Shown piece after piece: positions 56,634 through 64,000 of a DNA stretch of 64,000 nt (position 1 is the first letter of the stretch; each line of letters opens with the position of its first letter). The notes under the pieces are model-generated. The model was not told the DNA's origin. It saw nothing but the letters and a program-made list of their open reading frames with translations, and did not search any database. The DNA is taken from assembly GCF_907164905.1 (NCBI RefSeq), contig NZ_CAJRAF010000002.1, positions 1,054,001 to 1,118,000 of the forward strand, written 5' to 3'. A program made the position numbers and the translations under genes. This DNA is from Dyadobacter sp. CECT 9275. GTDB taxonomy: Bacteria; Bacteroidota; Bacteroidia; Cytophagales; Spirosomataceae.

Positions 56634-56984
56634 TCGGCTGATTAAGTGTCTCTGGGATAAATCAATTATGCTGATGAACATGGTACTGCTGGTACATGTG
56701 GTGGAGTGTATCATTTTACCCCCCATTAAAAATTAGTCGGAAAAGTTAAGCCAAATCCTGCCTTTTATTCCTATATCTTTACGCCTTTTTTCAAAATCCC
56801 CTTTCGTTTTTGATCCACATTGGGACTTGTCCTGAAAATCATTTTTTATCCGCTTAATGATGTCATAGTACCTTCCGACCTGTCAATTTTTTTGTGCATT
56901 ACTTAAATTTTATCGAAAGTAAAACGAGAACCGTATCCGGCCCCAAAGGCCAATGCTGGGATTAAATCTTCTTTCTATAATCTT
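56634..56984. other. Left flank of the IS21 element, no gene seen
   Basis: About 350 AT-rich bases without a supported gene. Nothing here resembles the missing 5' part of the copB gene that stands on the other side of the IS. Confidence 0.4.
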
Positions 56985-57002
56985 TGGGTGGAAAATTCGG
57001 TG

Positions 57003-57109
57003 AAACTGACCACCCCAATTCGGTTTAAACTGACCACCTGTTCCGGGCGAAATTGACCACCCCATTTCGGATCAAACTGACCACCTGATTCCGGAGTAAA
57101 CTGACCACC
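57003..57109 (+). repeat. Five tandem IS21 terminal repeats (left end)
   Basis: The 12-base core AAACTGACCACC (once AAATTGACCACC) is repeated at 57003, 57027, 57050, 57074 and 57098, about 24 bases apart, each with a CCG/CGG-containing spacer. Multiple end repeats are known binding sites for the IS21 transposase. A regular array of five is long. Confidence 0.9.
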
Positions 57110-57146
57110 TGAGAGATTAGAAAATGCTGTAGAATCAACCATATTT

Positions 57147-58724
57147 TTGGCACGAACCAATCGTGTAAAAGGTATGGCCAATTCGACAATCAGCATGAGC
57201 AAAATAAGACAGATTTTACGGATGTACAGCCAGGGCCGCAGCAAGCTCTGGATAGCGGAACAGACAGGTGTTTCCCGCAATACCGCTAAGAAGTACATGA
57301 CCACTTTTGATGCGAGCGGACTTACCTTTGAACAGATCAACAGCCTGAATGATAAAGAGCTGGATGACTTTTTCGGAACGGTTAAACAGCAGCCACCGCA
57401 AGACAGATTGTTGAATCTGCAACGTTGTTTTCCGCAAATAGACAAAGAATTAAAACGGACAGGTGTTACCCGTCATATGCTTTGGGAAGCCTATAAAAAG
57501 GAATTTCCGGAAGGATTTGCTTATACCCAGTTTTGCTTTCATCTGACCAAATGGAAGGCCCGCGTTAACCCTGTGATGCATCAGGACCATAAGGCCGGCG
57601 ATAAGCTGTACATCGATTTTGCAGGTGTTAAATTAAGTATTGTAGATAAAGAGACTGGTGAATTAACTGAGGTTGAAGTGTTTGTGGCTATCCTGGGAGC
57701 GAGTCAACTCACTTACGTGGAAGCAGTCAGTAGCCAGCAAAAAGAAGATCTGATCGCAGCTTGCGAGAATGCACTTCATTATATCGGTGGTGTGCCGGCA
57801 GCAATTGTTCCGGATAACCTTAAAGCTGCTGTTATAAAAAGCAATAAATACGAACCTACGCTGAACGAGGCCTTTGCCGATTTTGCTGATCATTATGGGA
57901 CTACGATATTACCTGCACGCGCTTACCGGCCAAGAGATAAGGCGTTGGTGGAAGGTGCTGTCAAAATCGTTTACAGCCGTATTTATGCGCCTTTAAGAAA
58001 GCAGGTTTACAACTCACTGACAGAGTTAAACGCAGCTATATTGATTGCTCTCGAGGCTCATAATAACCAACTGCTTCGGGGCCGTAATTACAGTCGCAGA
58101 CTCCAGTTTGAAGAAATTGAGCGCAGTGCTCTGGCCCCGCTTCCGATCCTGCATTATGAGTTCAAAAAACAGCTACATGCCACTGTAATGAAGAACGGAC
58201 ATGTCTGCCTGAGCGTTGACAAGCACTATTATAGTGTCCCATACCGGTTTATCGGCAAGAAAGTCAAGTTGTTGTATTCCAATTCTGTGGTTGAAGCATA
58301 TTATCATTACGAACGTATCGCCCTTCATAAAAGGCTTAAAAGTCCCTATAATTATTCTACCGATAAAGAACATCTGGCCAGTACACACCGCTTCGTAACA
58401 GACTGGACACCAGATCGATTCTTGGAGTGGGCTTCCTCGATCCATGAAGATGTCAGGTTGTATATTCTTAAAATCCTGGATCGCAAACAGCATCCCGAAC
58501 AGGCCTACCGCTCCTGTATTGGTATCCTCTCTTTTGCGAAGAAAGCTGGTGAACAACGCCTGATCAGCGCGTGCCAAAGGGCTTTAAGCTATGGTATCTA
58601 CAACTATAAAACAATCCAGACTATACTGGAAAAAAATATGGATCAATATGAAGACAGCCTGTTTGCAGACGAATTACCCATGCCCAAACACGATAATATC
58701 AGAGGCGAAGACTATTATCAATAA
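57147..58724 (+). CDS. istA: IS21 family transposase IstA
   Basis: A 525-residue transposase. The N-terminal helix-turn-helix is near residues 20-50 (ILRMYSQGRSKLWIAEQTGVSRNTAKKYM). The DDE catalytic core has Asp in KLYIDFAGVKLS (about 153), Asp in AIVPDNLKAAVIKS (about 214) and Glu in RDKALVEGAVKIVYSRIY (about 260), with the spacing of the rve family. The C-terminal part binds IstB and DNA. The start used here is an initial ATG or alternative codon near 57147; an in-frame ATG at 57174 (MANSTISM) is also possible. It is intact, and istB follows after 21 bases. Confidence 0.95.
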   Translation: MARTNRVKGMANSTISMSKIRQILRMYSQGRSKLWIAEQTGVSRNTAKKYMTTFDASGLTFEQINSLNDKELDDFFGTVKQQPPQDRLLNLQRCFPQIDKELKRTGVTRHMLWEAYKKEFPEGFAYTQFCFHLTKWKARVNPVMHQDHKAGDKLYIDFAGVKLSIVDKETGELTEVEVFVAILGASQLTYVEAVSSQQKEDLIAACENALHYIGGVPAAIVPDNLKAAVIKSNKYEPTLNEAFADFADHYGTTILPARAYRPRDKALVEGAVKIVYSRIYAPLRKQVYNSLTELNAAILIALEAHNNQLLRGRNYSRRLQFEEIERSALAPLPILHYEFKKQLHATVMKNGHVCLSVDKHYYSVPYRFIGKKVKLLYSNSVVEAYYHYERIALHKRLKSPYNYSTDKEHLASTHRFVTDWTPDRFLEWASSIHEDVRLYILKILDRKQHPEQAYRSCIGILSFAKKAGEQRLISACQRALSYGIYNYKTIQTILEKNMDQYEDSLFADELPMPKHDNIRGEDYYQ

Positions 58725-58745
58725 TCCTTTAAACAATTAATAAAA

Positions 58746-59495
58746 ATGAACACAAACACTTTGGAAAAGTTACGCAAGCTAAAATTTTACGGCATGTTCC
58801 ATGCCTTTAAAAGTAGCCTGGAAAGTGGAAAGACTAATGATTACACGGCGGATGAGCTTTTAGCTCATCTAGTTGACGCTGAATGGGATGACAGAAATAA
58901 CCGTCGGGTCGAACGCCAGATCTTGTACGCACGGTTCCGCTATAAGGCCATGGTCGAAAATATCCACTATCATGCTGATAGAAGTATTGACCGTAATCAG
59001 ATCATGCGCCTAGCAGAATGCTCCTTTATTGGCCGAAATGAAAACCTACTGATCACAGGCAGTACCGGAATCGGTAAAAGCTATGTAGCATCTGCGATTG
59101 GTCATCAGGCATGTATACTTGGCTACCGCGTAATGTATGCCAGTACTCCCAAATTGTTTGCCAAACTCAAAATGGCCAAGGCGGATGGATCCTATATCAA
59201 AGAAATTACAAAAATAGAACGGCAACAACTTCTTATCCTGGACGACTTTGGTATCCAGCCGTTCGATGCCCAGAGCCGGGCAGCACTGATGGAAATCATA
59301 GAAGACAGGCACGGAAAAACATCCCTGATAATTACTTCTCAGTTGCCTGTTAGCAAATGGCATGAAGTAATAGGAGAAAAAACCATTGCTGATGCCATTT
59401 TAGATCGTATAGTACATGATGCACACCGGGTTGAATTAAAGGGGGAATCAATGAGAAGAAAACGAAAAACGGAGCTCGAAACCAGCTACGAATAA
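58746..59495 (+). CDS. istB: IS21 helper ATPase IstB
   Basis: A 249-residue AAA+ ATPase. Walker A is GSTGIGKSYVAS (about residues 104-115) and Walker B is LLILDDFGIQ (about 159-168). A sensor-type segment SLIITSQLPVSKWHE and the C-terminal arginine region (DRIVHDAHRVELKGESMRRKR) complete the DnaC/IstB fold. It acts as the regulator that loads target DNA for IstA. It is intact and of usual length, so the element may still be active. Confidence 0.96.
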   Translation: MNTNTLEKLRKLKFYGMFHAFKSSLESGKTNDYTADELLAHLVDAEWDDRNNRRVERQILYARFRYKAMVENIHYHADRSIDRNQIMRLAECSFIGRNENLLITGSTGIGKSYVASAIGHQACILGYRVMYASTPKLFAKLKMAKADGSYIKEITKIERQQLLILDDFGIQPFDAQSRAALMEIIEDRHGKTSLIITSQLPVSKWHEVIGEKTIADAILDRIVHDAHRVELKGESMRRKRKTELETSYE

Positions 59496-59565
59496 TTATA
59501 ACTTTTATTTACTAATTTTGAATCGCTTCTACTAGCATTTTCTACTACCGGCCGCCAGTTAATTA

Positions 59566-59601
59566 GGTGGTCAATTTGCCACGGAATCAGGTGGTCAACT
59601 T
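59566..59601 (-). repeat. Two IS21 terminal repeats (right end)
   Basis: GGTGGTCAATTT at 59566-59577 and GGTGGTCAACTT at 59590-59601 are inverted copies of the left-end core, 24 bases apart. Only two copies are present against five on the left. Confidence 0.88.
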
Positions 59602-59621
59602 CTCCGAAATACCCAATCACA

Positions 59622-61499
59622 GTGCCGATCCTTTTACTATCGCATATGATCCAGCAGTGGATTGGTTTTAACTGGACGTTTGCAGGTGATCAATATGTGC
59701 TTTTAGCACTAAGTACGATCATATACTTTTATGGGGGCTGGCCGTTTCTGACGGGCCTTGTCAGGGAGCTGAAAAGCAAGAACCTGGGGATGATGACCCT
59801 GGTGGCGGTTGCTATTACTACTGCGTATGTGTATAGTGTAGCCGTGGTTTTTGGGCTGGAAGGGATGGACTTCTTTTGGGAGCTGGCTACCTTGATTGAT
59901 ATTATGCTAATCGGGCATTGGCTGGAAATGAAATCGCAGATGGCAGCTTCGCAAGCCCTGGAATCGCTGGTCGCTTTGCTTCCTTCAATGGTCCATGTTG
60001 AAAAAGATCATCAGGTAACTGACATCCCATTAAAAGACCTTCGCAGCGGTGATATATTACTTGTCAAACCCGGCGAAAAGGTCCCGGCCGATGGATTGAT
60101 CCTGGAAGGTAGTTCTTATGTGAACGAAAGCATGCTCACCGGGGAGAGCGTGCCCGTCCAAAAGCAGAAAGACGATAAAGTAATTGGCGGAGCAATCAAC
60201 GGCGATGGTGTTTTGAAAGTCCATGTTACCGGTGCAGGCAATGAAAGTTACCTGCAAAAAGTAATTGATATGGTCAAGACAGCCCAGGGAGCTAAATCAA
60301 ATACTCAGAATTTAGCTGATAAGGTTGCGAAATGGTTAACGCTGGTTTCAATTACAGTTGGGATCGTAACTTTCATTGTCTGGTATACAGGCGGCAAGGA
60401 TCTTGCGTTTGCTCTGGAAAGAATGGTTACAGTCATGGTAACATCCTGCCCGCATGCACTAGGCGTTGCTATTCCCTTGGTCATTGCTATTTCAACCACA
60501 CTATCTGCAACGCACGGGCTTTTGATCCGAAATCGTACCGCTTTTGAAAATGCGCGTAAACTTACCACAATCATTTTCGATAAAACGGGCACATTAACCA
60601 AAGGCTCCCATGAAATCCAACAGATTATACCAATTGACGAGCAGTTATCAAAAGATCAGATTTTGCAGTATGCTGCCGCCGTACAACAGAACTCGGAACA
60701 TCATATTGCACATGGGGTCATCAGAAAGTTAAAAGAACAAGGCTTGCAGCTCTGGGGGTCAACTGATTTTACTTACATGCAAGGCATTGGTGTGACCGGT
60801 ATCGTAGATGGCAAGAAAGTGGTAGCAGCCGGACCTAATTATTTCAAGCAGGAAAACAAACCGGTGCCCGCTATTCCCGACCAGGTCGATCAGGCGACAG
60901 ACACGGTGAACTTCATACTTGTTGATGGCAAACTGGTTGGTTTGATCACCTTCGCCGATAGCATCCGTGAAAATGCAGCCCAGGCTATCACTGAACTGAA
61001 AAAGATGAACATTAAAACCTTCCTTCTTACAGGTGACAATGAGAAAATTGCGGAAGCAGTCAGCACGAAGCTGAATATGGATGGATACCTGGCAAATGTG
61101 CTGCCCCATGAAAAGCAAGACAAGGTCAAAGAGTTCCAAAATAAAGGTGAGATTGTTGCCATGACTGGTGATGGGGTTAATGATGCGCCTGCACTTGCTC
61201 AGGCGGATGTAGGCATTGCCGTTGGTTCAGGGACTGATGTGGCAGCTGAAACCGCCGATATCATCCTGGTAAACAGTGACCCAATGGATGTAGTGCAAAT
61301 GATCACTTTTGGAAGGGCTACATATCGGAAAATGGTGCAAAACCTAGCCTGGGCAGTAGGTTATAATGTGATAGCGATTCCATTAGCTGCCGGCGTTCTG
61401 TATCCTACTTTTATGTTGAGCCCGGCGATGGGTGCAGTTCTTATGAGCGCATCCACCATTGTTGTTGCCATTAATGCAAAACTGCTCAGAGTAAATTAA
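59622..61499 (+). pseudogene. copB: CopB-type (CPH) P1B copper ATPase, 5' end lost at IS21
   Basis: A 625-codon frame from GTG 59622. It begins in the first membrane helix (VPILLLSHMIQQWIGFNW). Whole relatives have a His-rich N-terminus and the start of that helix before this point. Upstream in-frame codons (ATC ACA) still fit the gene, then IS21 sequence follows. The remaining parts are complete: actuator TGES (about residue 172), CPH motif in TSCPHALGVAIP (about 276-278), phosphorylation DKTG (D319), ATP-binding HP-like region and GDGVNDAPALAQADVGIAVGSGTDVAAE (about 515-540). CopB-type pumps export Cu(II)/Cu(I) or Ag(I). A protein could start at the GTG or at Met 9, but with a damaged first helix; function is doubtful though not excluded. 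Confidence 0.75.
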
Positions 61500-61510
61500 A
61501 TAGCTCAGTG

Positions 61511-61687
61511 ATGACAAATCGGCATTTTGATAAAATGATTAAAAGTAGGTTGGAATCTTTCCAGCCTACTTACCAGCGCAGGGATTGGCTTGATTTAAGC
61601 GACCGGCTGGATAGACATGAAAATAAAAAGCCCTGCCCGTCCCACACCATGTACCGCAATAAACGCAAGCGCTTAAAGCGAGATTAG
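61511..61687 (+). CDS. Small basic protein between copB and copA
   Basis: A 58-residue protein, too short for usual gene calling. It has an acidic/aromatic first half (HFDKMIKSRLESFQPTYQRRDW, then LDLSDRLDRHE) resembling a motif found at the N-terminus of many Bacteroidota proteins (helix, aromatic-Pro-Tyr, Trp, L..rL). The tail is very basic (YRNKRKRLKRD). It was not recognised as a named family. The ATG lies 11 bases after the copB stop, which suggests translation in one operon with copB. Cys in KKPCPSHTM and the His residues might bind metal, but this is speculation. Confidence 0.55.
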   Translation: MTNRHFDKMIKSRLESFQPTYQRRDWLDLSDRLDRHENKKPCPSHTMYRNKRKRLKRD

Positions 61688-61792
61688 CAGCACCGACAGT
61701 AATTTACTGAAACAAATAGTCTTCTCTCTTAAATTCTAAAAACTATGCACATCTCGTAGCTAATTGTGTAATAAGTTTTGTGTGCCCTGACT

Positions 61793-61800
61793 TAATTTTG
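61793..61800 (+). promoter_or_regulatory. Candidate -7 element for copA
   Basis: TAATTTTG fits the Bacteroidota consensus TAnnTTTG exactly and would start transcription about 12 bases before the ATG at 61819. TTG motifs upstream are at 12 and 26 bases, neither at the ideal 19. Confidence 0.35.
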
Positions 61801-61818
61801 TATAAACACTACAAGACG

Positions 61819-64000
61819 ATGGAAGCACTCATTTCAGAAAAAGCAAGCGCTATAAAGCCTTCAAAAACTACATATAATAAGAAGACTTTCCCCGTCTTGG
61901 GCATGACCTGCGCAGCATGCGCTGTAAGTGTGGAAAGCATCCTTAAATCAGCAAAAGGAGTCCACGATGCAGGCGTAAATTATGCGAATCAAACAGCTTG
62001 GGCTGAATATGACCAAACCCTTAAGCCAGTAGACTTACAGAATTTAATCCGCTCTGTCGGCTATGACCTGATTGTTGATTCACAGGACCCACAGCTGGAG
62101 CAGCAACAAGCCCAGTTAAAACAGTATGAGCAGTTAAAGAAACGTACAATCTGGGCAGCCGTTCTTTCTTTGCCAATTGTAATCATCGGGATGTTTTTTA
62201 TGGACAAAGTCCCTTATGGAAATTGGATCATGATGGCATTGTCAGCGCCTGTTGTATTCTATTTAGGACGAAGCTTTTTCATTAATGCCTTTAAACAGGC
62301 TAGATACGGCAAAGCCAACATGGATACCCTGGTTGCTTTAAGCACCGGGATTGCATTTGTGTTTAGTGCCTTTAACACCATCTATCCCGAGTTCTGGCAT
62401 AGCAGGGGCTTGCATGCACACGTATATTATGAAGCAGCAGCTGTCGTCATTGCATTTATTTCCCTGGGGAAACTCTTGGAGGAAAAAGCAAAGTCCAATA
62501 CTTCGTCAGCGATCAAAAAATTGATAGGCTTGCAGCCTAAAACCGTCAGGGCTATTGTCAATGGCTTAGAGCAGGAAATACCAATAGCGGCAGTAAAGGC
62601 TGATAATATCTTACTGGTCAGACCTGGTGAAAAAATCCCGGTTGATGGTGTTCTGACAGATGGAAGCTCATTTGTGGATGAAAGTATGATCAGCGGGGAG
62701 CCTGTGCCTGTGGAAAAAAGTCAGGGAGAACAAGTCTTTGCAGGGACAATCAATCAGAAGGGTAGCTTTCAATTTAAAGCACAAAAGGTAGGAGGTGATA
62801 CGATCCTTGCCCAGATCATCAAGATGGTGCAAGAGGCCCAGGGAAGTAAAGCGCCTGTTCAGAAGCTGGTTGACAAGATAGCCGGTATTTTTGTGCCAGT
62901 CGTGATCGGTATCGCTGCACTGACATTTGTAACCTGGATGCTGGTTGGAGGCGAAAATGCGTTTACACACGCCTTTTTAACTTCCGTTACCGTGCTTGTC
63001 ATTGCCTGCCCATGCGCACTTGGGCTCGCTACTCCTACCGCCATTATGGTAGGTATAGGGAAAGGCGCTGAAAACAATATCTTAATCAAAGATGCCGAAA
63101 GCCTGGAACTAGGCCATAAGGTAAATGTGGTAATCCTGGACAAAACCGGCACCATAACCGAGGGTAAGCCTGTGGTTACTGACATTTCCTGGAATGCAAT
63201 TAAGGGTGAGCCAAAGATATTCAAGCAAATACTATTTGCAATAGAAGCCCAATCAGAACACCCTCTGGCAGAAGCCGTGACCAGCTTTCTCAAAGAGGAA
63301 AGCATTGAAGGTGTAAGCCTGCAGCAGTTTGAAAGTTTAACGGGTTTGGGCGTAAAGGCCAATTACGATGGGACTGAATATTTCGTCGGGAACAAAAAAT
63401 TAATGGATGAGAATAATATCAGCATCAATAGCGGGCTTTCTTCCGGAGCAGAAAAATGGCAACAACAGGCAAAAACAGTAATCTACTTTGCAAATAACAC
63501 AGAGGTAATATCAGTCATTGCCATTGCTGACAAAATTAAGGTTACGTCCAAGAAAGCTATTGAAACATTGCAAGACAGAGGTATCCAGGTTTATATGCTG
63601 ACAGGTGATAATAAACAAACGGCAGCTGCTGTGGCCCAACAGGTTGGATTGAAACATTTTAAGGCAGATGTAATGCCTTCTCAGAAAGCAGATTTTATTA
63701 AAGAGCTGCAATCAAAGGGAAAGATAGTAGCCATGGTTGGGGATGGGATCAATGATAGTCATGCTTTGGCTCAGGCAGATGTCAGTATTGCGATGGGTAA
63801 GGGATCGGACATCGCTATGGATGTTGCAAAAATGACTTTGATTACTTCTGATCTGAACATGGTACCCAAAGCATTAAAGCTTTCAGGCAAAACAGTTAAG
63901 ACAATAAAACAAAACCTGTTTTGGGCTTTTATCTACAACCTGATCGGTATCCCAATTGCTGCCGGCCTAATGTACCCCATCAATGGTTTTTTACTTGATC
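61819..64000 (+). CDS. copA: CopA-type (CPC) P1B copper/silver ATPase, partial at window end
   Basis: The first 727 codons of a heavy-metal P-type ATPase; the C-terminus lies outside the window. One N-terminal metal-binding HMA domain has the motif [10 protein letters not shown] (residues 28-37). The membrane region begins near 110. The actuator has SGEP (about 293-296, in the place of TGES). The CPC metal site is at C397-P-C399 ([19 protein letters not shown]), the phosphorylated Asp is D441 (DKTGTITEG), SEHPLAEAV gives the ATP-binding HP pair, and [28 protein letters not shown] follows near 640-667. It exports Cu(I)/Ag(I) from the cytoplasm. It lies 131 bases after the small protein gene and probably has its own promoter. 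ATG 61819 is the first Met and leaves a 27-residue lead before the HMA motif. Confidence 0.95.
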   Translation, partial: MEALISEKASAIKPSKTTYNKKTFPVLGMTCAACAVSVESILKSAKGVHDAGVNYANQTAWAEYDQTLKPVDLQNLIRSVGYDLIVDSQDPQLEQQQAQLKQYEQLKKRTIWAAVLSLPIVIIGMFFMDKVPYGNWIMMALSAPVVFYLGRSFFINAFKQARYGKANMDTLVALSTGIAFVFSAFNTIYPEFWHSRGLHAHVYYEAAAVVIAFISLGKLLEEKAKSNTSSAIKKLIGLQPKTVRAIVNGLEQEIPIAAVKADNILLVRPGEKIPVDGVLTDGSSFVDESMISGEPVPVEKSQGEQVFAGTINQKGSFQFKAQKVGGDTILAQIIKMVQEAQGSKAPVQKLVDKIAGIFVPVVIGIAALTFVTWMLVGGENAFTHAFLTSVTVLVIACPCALGLATPTAIMVGIGKGAENNILIKDAESLELGHKVNVVILDKTGTITEGKPVVTDISWNAIKGEPKIFKQILFAIEAQSEHPLAEAVTSFLKEESIEGVSLQQFESLTGLGVKANYDGTEYFVGNKKLMDENNISINSGLSSGAEKWQQQAKTVIYFANNTEVISVIAIADKIKVTSKKAIETLQDRGIQVYMLTGDNKQTAAAVAQQVGLKHFKADVMPSQKADFIKELQSKGKIVAMVGDGINDSHALAQADVSIAMGKGSDIAMDVAKMTLITSDLNMVPKALKLSGKTVKTIKQNLFWAFIYNLIGIPIAAGLMYPINGFLLD

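Larger units (their letters stand above)
56985..59614 (+). mobile_element. IS21-family insertion sequence (istA-istB)
   Basis: A complete element of about 2.6 kb. Both ends carry related inverted sequences: ATTCGGTG before AAACTGACCACC on the left (from 56995) and, read inwards from the right end, TTTCGGAG before AAGTTGACCACC (to 59609). The exact ends are uncertain by about ten bases. The terminal repeat occurs five times on the left (57003, 57027, 57050, 57074, 57098) and twice on the right (59566-59577, 59590-59601), with a period of about 24 bases. IstA and IstB are intact. No convincing target duplication is seen; the four-base AATC at 56979 and 59615 could be chance. Confidence 0.9.

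Noticed and set aside
56903-56974. Short minus-strand frame resembling the end of an outer-membrane barrel (DLIPALAFGAGYGSRF)
   Set aside because: Only 23 codons between stops; too short to claim a gene truncated by the IS.
56979-59618. AATC on both sides of the IS as a target duplication
   Set aside because: Four bases are expected by chance in AT-rich DNA, and the flanks do not join into one gene.
61551-61576. Hairpin GTAGGTTGGAA/TTCCAGCCTAC as a terminator after copB
   Set aside because: It lies inside the 58-residue frame, has a mismatch and no T-tract; codon constraint can explain it.

Overview
The window looks like chromosomal DNA of a Bacteroidota member, most likely of the Cytophagales (Spirosomaceae, Dyadobacter-like). 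The evidence is two SusC/SusD pairs, an ECF sigma/FecR cassette, a hybrid two-component (HTCS) regulator, a CusA-TolC fusion, DUF6660 and DUF5989 small proteins, few recognisable Shine-Dalgarno sites, and a TTG-N19-TAnnTTTG promoter in front of a cold-shock gene. The genus is inferred from gene content, not proven. No rRNA, tRNA or CRISPR array was seen.

Layout. 0.3-7.0 kb: a YdeI/OmdA-type gene, then a copper/silver efflux operon (Cys-rich DUF6660 protein, CusA fused to a TolC-like domain, CusB-like lipoprotein adaptor). 7.1-15.0 kb (minus): an uptake operon running sigma factor, FecR anti-sigma, SusC with an STN signalling domain, SusD, and a mannonate dehydratase-like protein with a Tat-type leader. 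15.5-17.9 kb: a lone DUF3800 protein with altered signature residues and an acyltransferase. 17.9-26.7 kb: an ion-transport block (alanine/glycine symporter, TrkA, TrkH, DUF389 protein, SulP, NhaA), then a duplicated-barrel outer-membrane protein. 28.5-33.7 kb: a zone of decay, with an SGNH-hydrolase gene cut by an in-frame stop, an orphan DUF5989 peptide, a PhyH-type oxygenase and a ruined SSS symporter gene that holds a complete cold-shock transcription unit.

33.9-55.9 kb is a xylan polysaccharide-utilisation locus. An HTCS sensor/regulator on the plus strand faces a long minus-strand operon: SusC, SusD, GH43, Gfo/Idh/MocA oxidoreductase, GH43, tandem feruloyl-type esterase, GH10 xylanase, a double carbohydrate-esterase fusion, GH67 alpha-glucuronidase, and the dead symporter at its end. 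Together these would bind, deacetylate, de-ferulate, cut and debranch glucuronoarabinoxylan. The mannonate dehydratase in the first uptake operon would act on a metabolite downstream of the glucuronate that GH67 releases.

56-64 kb: an unknown exported protein; a complete IS21-family element (istA, istB) with five terminal repeats at one end and two at the other; a CPH-type (CopB) P-type ATPase whose 5' end is lost at the IS; a 58-residue small protein; and a CPC-type (CopA) ATPase that runs off the window. Metal resistance therefore brackets the window. The most noteworthy signals are the cold-shock cassette inside the symporter pseudogene, the IS21/copB junction with its repeat array, the esterase fusion, the exported UxuA-like protein and the altered DUF3800 protein. 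I did not find a clearly new multi-gene system.
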